From: Lachnospiraceae bacterium
GTDB lineage: Bacteria > Bacillota > Clostridia > Lachnospirales > Lachnospiraceae
Direction: 5' to 3'
Assembly: GCA_009774215.1 (NCBI GenBank)
Contig: VSNH01000011.1
Span: 1 to 48,576, forward strand
Length of the DNA: 48,576 bases
Shown: positions 1 to 7,538 of the stretch, one piece after another
Layout: the number at the start of each line of letters is the position of its first letter
Numbering within the stretch: the stretch's first letter is position 1
Translations under genes and position numbers: made by a program
Notes under the pieces: generated by a model
Seen by the model: only the letters and a program-made list of their open reading frames with translations
The model's database searches: none
What the model was told of the DNA's origin: nothing

Positions 1-760
1 AATAAGTAATCAGGATGGGGATAAAGAGCACGATCGCAAGCAGCATAAGGATAATCGAACACAGCCCGAAAAATCCGAAAGGCTTGTAATCCCGGTAAAG
101 CTTCATGATCGTGTGAAGCACTTTGTACCCGTCCGAAAAGGTATTTAATTTTGATTCACTGCCCTCGGGCCTGTCCCTGTAATCCACGATCACATTCTCA
201 ATCTGCATATTGTTGTAGACCGCGTGTATCGTCATTTCGGTCTCAATCTCAAAGCCCGTGGAAAGCACGGGAAAGGTTTTTACAAAGCCGTAGCTGAACG
301 CGCGGTATCCCGTCATAATATCCTTGATGTCGCAGTGAAACAGCCTGTTGATGCTGCCGCGCACAATGGAGTTGCCAAAATTGTGAAACGGCCTCTTATT
401 CTCCGTAAAGTAAGTGGAGGAAAGCCTGTCTCCCACCACCATGTCCGCGCTGTGAAGAAGTACCTTGTCCGCCATTTCCCTTGCATACTCCATGGGATAA
501 GTGTCATCACCGTCCACCATGATATAGCACTCCGCCTCAATCTCCCGGAACATTCTGCGCATCACATTGCCTTTTCCCTGCATATGCTCATACCGGATCA
601 CCGCGCCGGCATCTCTCGCCAGCTCCACCGTGCGGTCCGTGGAATTATTGTCATAGACATAAACCACCGCCTCCGGCAGCGCCTCCCTGGCGTCGGTCAC
701 CACCTTCGCAATCGTCCTTTCTTCATTATAACAGGGAATTAATACTGCTATTTTATCCAT
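1..760 (-). CDS. Family 2 glycosyltransferase, polyprenol-phosphate type, 3' part beyond window
   Basis: Predicted GT2 enzyme that moves a sugar from a nucleotide donor to a polyprenyl phosphate on the cytoplasmic face. 253 codons are visible and no stop is reached before the edge. Seen: the N-terminal GT-A start MDKIAVLIPCYNEE, a DGDDTYP metal/donor motif near residue 85, and the MTGYRAF region typical of DPM1-like enzymes. A hydrophobic segment begins where the sequence leaves the window, suggesting C-terminal membrane helices. The ATG at 760 is preceded directly by GGAGACGGAGA, which fixes the start. It lies 81 bases behind the MBOAT gene on the same strand; a weak TGTGG-TAAACT -10 (794-799) could give it its own promoter. 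The family call is secure; the sugar is unknown. Confidence 0.9.
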   Translation of the reverse strand, partial: MDKIAVLIPCYNEERTIAKVVTDAREALPEAVVYVYDNNSTDRTVELARDAGAVIRYEHMQGKGNVMRRMFREIEAECYIMVDGDDTYPMEYAREMADKVLLHSADMVVGDRLSSTYFTENKRPFHNFGNSIVRGSINRLFHCDIKDIMTGYRAFSYGFVKTFPVLSTGFEIETEMTIHAVYNNMQIENVIVDYRDRPEGSESKLNTFSDGYKVLHTIMKLYRDYKPFGFFGLCSIILMLLAIVLFIPILITY

Positions 761-841
761 TCTCCGTCTCCCGTACTCATAGTCCTACTTTTAAGTTTAC
801 CACAGTTTTCCAGTCTTTACTATCTGATTTTCTCCGATTTC

Positions 842-2386
842 TTAAAACCCCTGATAAATAAACTCCGCCGCGCTGTACCCCGGCCCGTAGTATCCTAACA
901 AAATTACCGCAAACAATAACGCGTACCACAAAATCCAGCGAAGGAAAAGGGGCTTTTTCGCAATGCTTTCCCGCACCGGTTCCTTTCTCTGTTTCAGGGA
1001 AACCGCCCACAGGAGAAGGAGCGCCAAAACAGCCACCGCCGTCTCAATCCCGTCAAGGCCGAGCTGCAACAGCGAACCGTCCCATAGAATCTGCGGATTC
1101 CACACGCCCACCGCACTCTTAAGCATGGCAAACGCGTCGCCCACCGAGGCGGCGCGGAAAAACAGATCGCCGATACACACGAGAAAAAAAGTGCGCAGGA
1201 TGCGGATGCCGTTTAAAAAACGTCCCTCCCCGCTTAAATGAAGCCGCTCATTCAGACGGGCAAAGGGCGGCGCCAGCAGCTCCTCCATCACGATATAAAA
1301 CCAGTGCAGCAATCCGGAACCGATTACAAACTTCCAATCGCCGCCGTGCCAGATGCCCACCGTCAGCCACAGGACAAACATGGCCGCAAACGTGGCGTAC
1401 TGCTTTCCGCGCTTTTTCCCGAATTTTTCTTTCAAAGATTTGTTCAGGTTCGTAAAAAGTTTTGACCGAAGAAGCGGATAAAAAACATAATCCTTCATCC
1501 AAACGCCCAGCGTGATATGCCATCTGCGCCAGTATTCCGCCACGCTCTTCGAAAAAAACGGCGTCTGGAAGTTTTCAGGCAGAGCGATACCCAGACTCTG
1601 CGACAGCCCCAGCACGATATCCATACAGCCGGAAAAATCCGTGTAGAGCTGAAAAGCGTAGCAGGCAGTCGCTATCCAGATGTACGCGCCCGGATACCCT
1701 TCGTAATCGCCGTAAACCGTATTCACCAAAACGCCCAGTCTCTCGGCGATCACCAGCTTTTTGAAAAACCCCCAGACCATGCGCTGTAAGCCCTGCGTCA
1801 CCTGCTTATAGTCAAAGGCATGGGGCGCAAAAAACTGTTCCGCATGCTCCCTGTACTTTAAAATCGGCCCGGAAATCAGATTGGGAAAATACAGCCCGTA
1901 GAGCGCGAGCTTCCCGAAATTCTTCTGCGCATCCGCCAGCCCATAATAGACGTCAATCACATAGCCCAGCAGGGAAAACGTATAAAAACTCACCCCCAGA
2001 GGCACCAGAAAATCCACCCCGGCAATCAGTTCGTCCGGCCCGCCGAGCAAATGCACAACGCCATCCACCGTATTGATAAAGAAATTCACATATTTCAGGG
2101 CAAAGAGAATGCCGATATTGACCAATATAGTTACTGCAAGGATGCCCCTGCGCTTCTTCTCCGCCTCCTGCGGCGCCCTTGCAAGCGCTTTCGTGCCCAG
2201 ATAGGAGGCTCCCACGGACACAAGCGGATAGAGAATCAGGATTCCCTGCCCCGCAAGCAGGCAGTACGCGACGCTTCCCAACAAAAGAAATCCCCATTGC
2301 AGCTTACGGGGAATACAATAATATACGATTAATAAAACGGCAAAAAAACACAAAAAATAAAAGGAAGTGATACCCATAATTTTCAT
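842..2386 (-). CDS. MBOAT family O-acyltransferase (AlgI/DltB-like)
   Basis: Polytopic membrane enzyme expected to carry acyl groups across the membrane for O-acylation of a surface polymer. Seen: many hydrophobic helices, the motif WRRWHITLGVWMKDYVFYPL with His290, and the catalytic-type motif IWHGGDWKF with His347. At 514 aa the length fits the family. Two in-frame starts compete: ATG 2386, 3 bases after GGAGG, and ATG 2377, 12 bases after it. The family usually begins directly with a hydrophobic helix, so 2377 is plausible. An extended -10 (TGTGC-TATAGT, at 2401-2406) lies just upstream. It is divergent from the 2496 gene and followed on its strand by a GT2. There is no adjacent SGNH partner on this strand, unlike the second MBOAT in the window. 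Confidence 0.93.
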   Translation of the reverse strand: MKIMGITSFYFLCFFAVLLIVYYCIPRKLQWGFLLLGSVAYCLLAGQGILILYPLVSVGASYLGTKALARAPQEAEKKRRGILAVTILVNIGILFALKYVNFFINTVDGVVHLLGGPDELIAGVDFLVPLGVSFYTFSLLGYVIDVYYGLADAQKNFGKLALYGLYFPNLISGPILKYREHAEQFFAPHAFDYKQVTQGLQRMVWGFFKKLVIAERLGVLVNTVYGDYEGYPGAYIWIATACYAFQLYTDFSGCMDIVLGLSQSLGIALPENFQTPFFSKSVAEYWRRWHITLGVWMKDYVFYPLLRSKLFTNLNKSLKEKFGKKRGKQYATFAAMFVLWLTVGIWHGGDWKFVIGSGLLHWFYIVMEELLAPPFARLNERLHLSGEGRFLNGIRILRTFFLVCIGDLFFRAASVGDAFAMLKSAVGVWNPQILWDGSLLQLGLDGIETAVAVLALLLLWAVSLKQRKEPVRESIAKKPLFLRWILWYALLFAVILLGYYGPGYSAAEFIYQGF

Positions 2387-2400
2387 CCGCCTCCGTTTTC

Positions 2401-2475
2401 ACTATAGCACATGGTTGTAAATATTTCCACAATACAGTAAAATAATTAGCAGGCTGAACTGTTACTAATTAGCAG
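2401..2475. promoter_or_regulatory. Divergent promoter region with 10-bp direct repeat
   Basis: Plus-strand promoter for the 2496 operon: TTGTAA (2415-2420), 17-base spacer, TAAAAT (2438-2443). Minus-strand promoter for the 2386 gene: extended -10 TGTGC-TATAGT, with TATAGT at 2401-2406 and no good -35. Downstream of the plus -10, TAATTAGCAG occurs twice, at 2443-2452 and 2466-2475, 23 bases (about two helical turns) apart. This could be a binding site shared by the divergent promoters; that role is inferred. Confidence 0.55.
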
Positions 2476-2495
2476 AAACGGAGGATACCGCATCA

Positions 2496-4016
2496 ATGAA
2501 AAACAGGAAATTTCCCGCATGGCTTAAGATAGAACAGAAGGATCGGACGCTCTTTTTTTCTTTGACAGCATTGTACGCTGTCTATGTCCTGCCCATCATC
2601 CTTGCCAACCGTTATTATCAGGATGATCTCTCCCGCAGTCTCTACGGAATTACGGGCTGGAAAAACGACGCAAGACCGCTCACGGAATGCCTTGTAACCT
2701 GGCTTTGCGGCGGCTTTCCCATAGGGGATGTGCATCCTCTTCCCCTTCTTTTGTCCGTCCTCCTTTTAGCTTATACGATTACACTGTACACAAAGCGTTA
2801 CCCGTCCGGGGAAGGCCGCATGATTTCTCCTCTCTGCATCGGATTTCTCGTGATTGCCAATCCCTTTCTCCTGTCAAATCTTTCCTACAGATTTGACTGC
2901 GTCACCATGATTCTGGCTCTCTGCACGTCGGTTCTGCCCTATGCGGTTCCCCCGAAAAAGGCGCTCTGGAAAATTTTTCTGTTTTCCCTTTTCCTGTGTC
3001 TTGTCACACTCACCACATACCAGCCCGCCATAGGCGTATATATCAGTCTCTGGTTTCTGGAAGTGTTTTTCATGCTCTTTTCGGAACGCCTCGACCTTCC
3101 CAGACTTTTTGTCCGTGGAATTGCCTGTATTTTCAGCGTTCTGCTCTATAAATATTTGATATTAAACTACTATATCTACACGGGAAACGGCGGATGGCAG
3201 CCGGAAGCTTACCGCTTTGCTTGGCATTCCGAAAACGGTTTTTTCTCGGGCATTGCCTTGAACCTGCAAACTTTTGCAAAGCATATCACCATGGCGGCGC
3301 AGAGCATTCCCGCGCCCCTGCTTGTGCTCCTTGCCATCCTCACGGCGGCAGGCATGGTTGTTTGGGGAATAACCCTTAGGGGCCGGAAAAAGAAACGGTA
3401 TCTCAAAATTTTATCCCTTGTATACCTGCTCTTCCTGCCTGTTTGCGTAACTCTGGGAGCAGTCAGCCCGCTTCTGGTTCTGACCCATTCCAATTTCAGC
3501 ATAAGCGCGCACTCCCTGCTGTGCCTGTGCAGCGTCGGGTTGTGGACAGGCATTATGATTTCCGCTCTTTTCACCAGACTTTCACGGCTTGGCCCGCTTC
3601 TTTTCCTTCCCAGTATGCTTTTCGGGCTGACCTTTTCCTACAGCTACGGAAACGCCATGAGTAGCCAGAAGCAATATGAGGAATACCTGATTTACAGCAT
3701 TGTGCATGATGTGGAAACACTGAATGCGGACGGCTCTTTCGAAAAGCTGACTATATCAGGCAGGATACCGCGTTCTCCCCAGACAACGCGGCTGAGGGAA
3801 AAGTACCCTCTTTTCCGCCATCTGGTGCCTGTTTATCCGTCAAACTCCTCCTATCTCGGCGGTGCGCTGCTCCTGCACTATACGCAGGAATCCTTCGACT
3901 TCGAGAAGCTGACGGAGGAAGACCAAACCCTGATTGACAGCACAGAACCTTCTCTGGCAAACAGAGTCTACACCTGCTACGAAAACGGAGACAAAATCAT
4001 TATCCTCTTTCAATAG
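2496..4016 (+). CDS. GtrII-like membrane glucosyltransferase
   Basis: Predicted glucosyltransferase-domain protein (Glucos_trans_II family, as in phage/O-antigen GtrII) that takes a sugar from undecaprenyl phosphate and adds it to a surface polymer outside the membrane. Seen: 506 aa, about ten hydrophobic segments, and the signature near residues 37-65 with NRYYQDDLSRSL, then GW and ARPLTE. The tail after about residue 390 is hydrophilic and probably external. The start ATG 2496 has GGAGG 12 bases upstream. It is first of three plus-strand genes; the next gene starts 16 bases after its stop, so they are very likely cotranscribed. The donor would need a GtrB-type GT2, and two such enzymes are encoded in the window (760 and 11320). 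The family is recognised from motif memory; the acceptor is unknown. Confidence 0.82.
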   Translation: MKNRKFPAWLKIEQKDRTLFFSLTALYAVYVLPIILANRYYQDDLSRSLYGITGWKNDARPLTECLVTWLCGGFPIGDVHPLPLLLSVLLLAYTITLYTKRYPSGEGRMISPLCIGFLVIANPFLLSNLSYRFDCVTMILALCTSVLPYAVPPKKALWKIFLFSLFLCLVTLTTYQPAIGVYISLWFLEVFFMLFSERLDLPRLFVRGIACIFSVLLYKYLILNYYIYTGNGGWQPEAYRFAWHSENGFFSGIALNLQTFAKHITMAAQSIPAPLLVLLAILTAAGMVVWGITLRGRKKKRYLKILSLVYLLFLPVCVTLGAVSPLLVLTHSNFSISAHSLLCLCSVGLWTGIMISALFTRLSRLGPLLFLPSMLFGLTFSYSYGNAMSSQKQYEEYLIYSIVHDVETLNADGSFEKLTISGRIPRSPQTTRLREKYPLFRHLVPVYPSNSSYLGGALLLHYTQESFDFEKLTEEDQTLIDSTEPSLANRVYTCYENGDKIIILFQ

Positions 4017-4032
4017 AGGCGCGGAGGCAGCT

Positions 4033-5478
4033 ATGCTTTTTAATTCGATCACCTTTGCCGTCTTTTTGCTGACGGCCTTTATTCTGTACCATATCGTGCC
4101 CGCCAGATTCCGGTGGGTTTTCCTGCTGGCGGCAAGCTATGCCTTTTACATGAATCTGCACGCCGCCTACGGCCTTTTGCTCCTCTTTTCCACGGCTCTT
4201 ACCTATTTTCTTGCCCTGGGGCTGGAAAAAGCACCGGATCACGCGAAGAAAAATCTCTGCCTGCTTGGCGGCGTCCTGCCCCTTGTGGGTATCCTTCTGA
4301 TTTTTAAGCTGGGAGCTCCCGTGATCGACCGCCTGAACGCCATGATCGACGCGGGCCGTCTCGCGCTGCACCCCCTCACCTTAAGGATCCTGCTGCCCGC
4401 AGGCGTTTCCTTTTACTTTTTTCAATCCATGGGATATCTGATCGACGTATATAAAGGCAAAATCCGCGCGGAGCGGCACTTTGGTTATTATGCCCTGTTC
4501 GTCTCCTTTTTCCCGCAGCTTTTGGCAGGCCCTATCGGGCGGGCAGACGCGCTTTTGCCGCAGTTAAAAAAGGAGCGGCTCTTTGACTATGAGAAAGTGA
4601 CTTACGGACTCAAGCTGATGGCCTGGGGGTATTTTAAAAAGCTGGTAATTGCGGACGTGTTCGCCGTCACCGTAAATAAGGTGTATGACAACGCGCACAG
4701 CTATGTCGGGCTTGTCTTTATCATCGTCACGGTGATGTTTGCCCTTGAAATCTACTGTGATTTTTCAGGCTACTCGGACATCGCCATCGGCTGCGCGAAG
4801 CTCTTCGGCATTGAGCTTGCAGCCAACTTTAAAAGTCCCTACCTCTCCTTTTCCATCAAGGAATTCTGGAGCCGCTGGCACATCTCGCTGTCCACATGGT
4901 TCCGGGACTATGTCTATATTCCCCTTGGGGGCAACCGCGTGCCGAGATGGCGCAACTGCCTGAATCTCCTGATCACTTTTCTGGTAAGCGGTTTCTGGCA
5001 CGGAAGCAGCCTGACCTACATCCTCTGGGGCGCGATTCACGGCATCCTGCAGATTCTTGAAACGTTTGTCTACCCCAAAACGCGAAAGGGCGTTTCTGTC
5101 GTCCGCAGGAAACATTGGTGGCAGCTTCCCGTGACCTTCGCCCTGCTCTGCTTTACCTGGATCTTTTTCCGTGCAAACACGATTCAGGACGCCTTCTGGA
5201 TTATTTCGAGGCTGTTCTGGGATATCGGGAGGCCCTTCAATTATTTAAAAACAGCTGTCATTTGTCTGGATATGCCCTATCTGTCCATGCTGGGTATGCT
5301 GCTGTCGGCGGCTGTGCTTTTTATGTATGATCTCGTCTCGCTGAAACGGGATGTGATCGGCATAGTGTCCCGGCAGAGAGGAATTGTACGGTGGAGTGTC
5401 TACGTGCTGCTTTTGGTGGTGATTTCGCTGTTTTCTTACAAGGGAATTGCGACGGAGTTTATTTATTTTCAATTTTAA
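4033..5478 (+). CDS. MBOAT family O-acyltransferase (AlgI/DltB-like)
   Basis: Second membrane-bound O-acyltransferase of the window, 481 aa, expected to pass acyl groups (commonly acetyl) to an extracytoplasmic acceptor with a partner SGNH protein. Seen: the classic AlgI motifs WSRWHISLSTWFRDYVYIPLGG with His283 and SGFWHGSSLTYILWGAIHG with His323. The reading frame stays open back to 3934, but ATG 4033 is chosen: GGAGG sits 7 bases before it, the protein then begins MLFNSITFAVFLL as family members do, and it avoids an 80-base overlap with the preceding gene. It lies 16 bases after the GtrII-like gene. The SGNH gene follows after a 220-base structured leader. Its motifs are closer to textbook AlgI than those of the 842-2386 copy. 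Confidence 0.95.
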   Translation: MLFNSITFAVFLLTAFILYHIVPARFRWVFLLAASYAFYMNLHAAYGLLLLFSTALTYFLALGLEKAPDHAKKNLCLLGGVLPLVGILLIFKLGAPVIDRLNAMIDAGRLALHPLTLRILLPAGVSFYFFQSMGYLIDVYKGKIRAERHFGYYALFVSFFPQLLAGPIGRADALLPQLKKERLFDYEKVTYGLKLMAWGYFKKLVIADVFAVTVNKVYDNAHSYVGLVFIIVTVMFALEIYCDFSGYSDIAIGCAKLFGIELAANFKSPYLSFSIKEFWSRWHISLSTWFRDYVYIPLGGNRVPRWRNCLNLLITFLVSGFWHGSSLTYILWGAIHGILQILETFVYPKTRKGVSVVRRKHWWQLPVTFALLCFTWIFFRANTIQDAFWIISRLFWDIGRPFNYLKTAVICLDMPYLSMLGMLLSAAVLFMYDLVSLKRDVIGIVSRQRGIVRWSVYVLLLVVISLFSYKGIATEFIYFQF

Positions 5479-5571
5479 ATACAGCAAACCCAAGAGTCTG
5501 CTTATAGTTCTTTCATTCATGTACATGTTGAAATATTTCACTATGACAGGAAAGGGAAAGGTTGCATAAAT

Positions 5572-5693
5572 GCTCTGAAGAGCAATTTATACAACTGGTA
5601 ATTTGTGCAGAAGCATCACAAATTACCTTGATCGCAGAGCAGAATCGGAGATTCTGCCCGCGTTCCTCAGCATGGAATGCTTCGGAACGGAGG
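5572..5693 (+). promoter_or_regulatory. Multi-hairpin leader before the SGNH gene (element B)
   Basis: The 220-base gap between the MBOAT and SGNH genes holds consecutive hairpins: GGTAATTTGTG (5597-5607) with CACAAATTACC (5617-5627), 11 bp; GCAGAATC (5639-5646) with GATTCTGC (5650-5657), 8 bp with loop gga; and CGTTCC/GGAACG enclosing GCAT/ATGC (5661-5689), running into the GGAGG ribosome site at 5689-5693. The linker ATCGCAGAGCA and the second hairpin recur before the 36509 gene on the other strand. The likely role is a cis-acting RNA leader or a dispersed palindromic repeat; this is inference. Confidence 0.6.
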
Positions 5694-5698
5694 AAAAG

Positions 5699-6727
5699 AT
5701 GAACAGAAAAAAAACAATCCTCGTATTTGTCATAAAGTGCATCTGTATCCCTGCAGCGGCGGTGCTTGTTTTATTTCTTCTGAATATTCCGTATCGGGAA
5801 ATTGACGATGCGAAGTATATGGACATGTGGAACCTGCGGATGCTGGGGAATCAGATTAATGAGGTGGAGATCGCCAATGTGGGCAGCTCCCACGGGGCGT
5901 ATGATTTTATCTATGACGAGCTGACGGAGGACGGGTATTCCTGCTTTAATTTCGGAAGTGTGAGCCAGACATATCAGTATGATCTGGCTCTGTTAGAAGA
6001 GTATGGCGGACATTTGGACGATGGCTGCGTGGTGTTTATTCCCGTCTCCTACTTTTCCTTCAACAACGAGACGGTGAATGAAACCGAGGCCCAGGCGCTT
6101 TCCGTGAAATACTACCACTGTCTCTCCCCGAAAAACATACCTGACTACGATCTCTACACAGATATCGTGACGACGAGGCTTCCGATTCTCTCCGCCGGGG
6201 AGGATCTCCTAAAACTGCTGCCGGAGTTTTCGCCCTCCCTCAAGGTATTCGCCGCGGAGGGGAACCCCGACGCATCCGAAACAGACGAAGCTGCCGCAGA
6301 TACCCCGGAAGCATCCGAATCGGATGAGGCCGCCGTCGCGGAGTTTGCAAATCGGGCCGCCATGCGCTACGACCGGCATTTCAACAACAAAGAAACACTC
6401 TTTTTGCCTGAGCGGGAAGAGCAGCTCTTCTCCCTGATCGACTACTGCAAAAAACACGAGCTTACGCCCGTGCTTATCACCACGCCATTTTCTTCCTACT
6501 ATAACGACCCGGTGTCAGAAGATTTCTTAGACCGCTTTTACGGCACAATCAACCGCATCGCATCTGACACAGGTGTCAATTATTACGACTACTCCCACGA
6601 CGCGCGATTCAGTGAAAATCTGACTTGCTTTTCCGACTCCGACCATCTGAACGCGGAAGGGGCTGCATATTTTATGGAAATCATCGCGGAGGAGGTGCCG
6701 GAGCTGCGGGAGGTCATCCATAGGTGA
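5699..6727 (+). CDS. Membrane-anchored SGNH/GDSL-type protein, probable MBOAT partner
   Basis: 342 aa with one N-terminal membrane helix (about residues 8-30) and an external domain. Seen: block I as NVGSSHG (residues 61-66), where SS replaces the usual DS, and block V as DSDH (Asp313, His316), giving the Ser-Asp-His set of SGNH hydrolases. Residues about 175-220 are an acidic, Ala-rich, low-complexity insert. DltD/AlgJ/AlgX-type SGNH proteins work with MBOAT enzymes in O-acylation, and the gene directly before it is an MBOAT, so a role in final acyl transfer to a wall or capsule polymer is likely. ATG 5699 is chosen over the upstream TTG/ATG extension because GGAGG lies 5 bases before it and the helix then sits at the N terminus. 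Confidence 0.85.
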   Translation: MNRKKTILVFVIKCICIPAAAVLVLFLLNIPYREIDDAKYMDMWNLRMLGNQINEVEIANVGSSHGAYDFIYDELTEDGYSCFNFGSVSQTYQYDLALLEEYGGHLDDGCVVFIPVSYFSFNNETVNETEAQALSVKYYHCLSPKNIPDYDLYTDIVTTRLPILSAGEDLLKLLPEFSPSLKVFAAEGNPDASETDEAAADTPEASESDEAAVAEFANRAAMRYDRHFNNKETLFLPEREEQLFSLIDYCKKHELTPVLITTPFSSYYNDPVSEDFLDRFYGTINRIASDTGVNYYDYSHDARFSENLTCFSDSDHLNAEGAAYFMEIIAEEVPELREVIHR

Positions 6728-6751
6728 CATCACATGCCGCCAACTTTTTTA

Positions 6752-6780
6752 TTGCAAAAGCAGGTCGAATTGTGTATAAT
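6752..6780 (+). promoter_or_regulatory. Promoter of predicted antisense antitoxin RNA
   Basis: TTGCAA (6752-6757), exactly 17 bases, then a perfect TATAAT (6775-6780). It points toward the 3' end of the minus-strand toxin gene and has no open reading frame behind it. Transcription should start near 6787. Confidence 0.65.
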
Positions 6781-6786
6781 ATGCTT

Positions 6787-6903
6787 AACAAGGGAGCCGG
6801 AAGGTGAATGCAGCTCACCCGACCCGGCGAAAAACTAAATTAGACTTTGAGAAATAGTCGTCCAGTCATTGCCAGTGAGCGGGACGGCTATTTCTTATTT
6901 TTC
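6787..6903 (+). ncRNA. Predicted antisense RNA antitoxin
   Basis: A roughly 115-base transcript is predicted from the promoter at 6752-6780 to the terminator ending at 6903. It contains a nested 5' hairpin (GCCGG/CCGGC around GGTGA/TCACC, about 6795-6830). Its 3' end is complementary to the toxin mRNA: the stop codon, the last few codons and the shared terminator stem. The arrangement matches RatA/TxpA-type type I toxin-antitoxin pairs, in which the antitoxin overlaps the toxin 3' end. The RNA is inferred from promoter, terminator and position only. Confidence 0.6.
6850..6903. terminator. Terminator shared by the convergent toxin and antitoxin transcripts
   Basis: AGAAATAGTCGTCC (6850-6863) pairs with GGACGGCTATTTCT (6882-6895) over 14 bp with one G-U, loop 18 bases. 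On the plus strand TTATTTTTC follows, so this is a good intrinsic terminator for the antisense RNA. The minus-strand toxin transcript reads the same stem, with a poorer U tract. Confidence 0.7.
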
Positions 6904-6971
6904 AAATTCAGAATCGCTACGATTAACAAAGCAATGCTTGCTATCAAACTCAATTCCTCATATGTACTCAT
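6888..6971 (-). CDS. 27-aa holin-like type I toxin (TxpA/Hol-Tox type)
   Basis: Very short membrane peptide beginning MSTYEEL and ending LNLKNKK. A hydrophilic MSTYEEL head is followed by one hydrophobic helix rich in Leu/Ile/Ala (about residues 8-23) and a Lys/Asn tail. This matches the putative holin-like toxin family, whose members start M-[ST]-TYE, including Bacillus TxpA. Such peptides damage the membrane when their antisense RNA fails. ATG 6971 is preceded by AGGGGTGATTATT, a strong ribosome site. A TATAAT (7041-7046, minus strand) about 70 bases upstream could be its -10, leaving a leader that can fold. It lies between the SGNH gene and a decayed DUF4143 gene. The family match is by motif recall. 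Confidence 0.75.
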   Translation of the reverse strand: MSTYEELSLIASIALLIVAILNLKNKK

Positions 6972-7041
6972 AATAATCACCCCTTCCGATAGGTACTCGG
7001 ATCAGGTGAGAGCACGTCCCCCAGCTCCCCAGGTAAACATA

Positions 7042-7503
7042 TTATATTGTCACAGTTTTATGACTTCCACATAAAATATGTCGCGTACCTCGCAGCAATT
7101 CCCGTGTCCTCCGCGCAAGATACAGCGGCATATTGGTGATATACCCGTCCTTCCGATAGCCGCGTTTGGAAAAACGAAGCGCGTATTCGGGCCGATGGTC
7201 GGCAATTTATCTTTTGAACGACGGGGCGGATTTATCTTCTCCGGCTTTTGCCTCCACAGGAATAATCTCCGTACCGTATTGCAGTACAAAGTCAATTTCA
7301 CTGTTTTTATCGGCATAGTACCGGGGCTTGATCCCGAACTGCCCGCGAAGCTGCTGTAAACAGTAATTTTCCGTCAGCGACCCCTTGAATTGGTAGTCGC
7401 TCTTCAATAAAATGGCGCTGTTGTCAACACCGGCCATGTGTTTGAGAAGTCCGGTGTCAAATACAAAGAGTTTAAACTGATCCAGTGCGATCATTTTGCA
7501 CAT
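7042..7503 (-). pseudogene. DUF4143 ATPase C-terminal remnant with in-frame stop
   Basis: Remnant of an AAA-type ATPase with a C-terminal DUF4143 domain. The frame reads FKLFVFDTGLLKHMAG, then SLTENYCLQQL, then a nuclease-like DFVLQYG...IPVEAKAG core, up to a TAA at 7207-7209. The same frame continues past it with convincing family sequence (IADHRPEYALRFSKRGY, then ITNMPLYLARR) to a TAA at 7042-7044, so the internal TAA is probably a Tyr codon mutated to stop. The 5' part, with the P-loop ATPase, is missing: upstream the frame runs straight into the end of the YdjC gene. AGAAAAATGTG followed by T or C and AAAAT occurs twice at this junction (about 7487-7520), perhaps a trace of the deletion. 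It is presumed non-functional. Confidence 0.8.
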
Positions 7504-7538
7504 TTTTCTGAATTTTCGACTGTATTTTACACATTTTT

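Noticed and set aside
224..742. Plus-strand open frame of 172 codons
   Set aside because: It runs antisense to the clear GT2 gene (1-760), with His/Arg-rich sequence typical of a shadow frame.
3934..4032. Upstream extension of the second MBOAT gene
   Set aside because: It overlaps the previous gene by 80 bases, adds a polar N terminus foreign to the family, and ATG 4033 has a strong ribosome site.
5597..5627. Intrinsic terminator after the second MBOAT gene
   Set aside because: The 11-bp stem has no T tract after it (TTGATCG follows) and it shares a pattern with the leader of another gene.
6847..7074. Plus-strand open frame over the toxin locus
   Set aside because: No ribosome site, no recognisable domain, and it is antisense to the toxin gene; the region is better explained by the toxin and its antisense RNA.
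7042..7206. A separate small gene after the DUF4143 TAA
   Set aside because: The sequence is the direct in-frame continuation of DUF4143 and has no start signal of its own.
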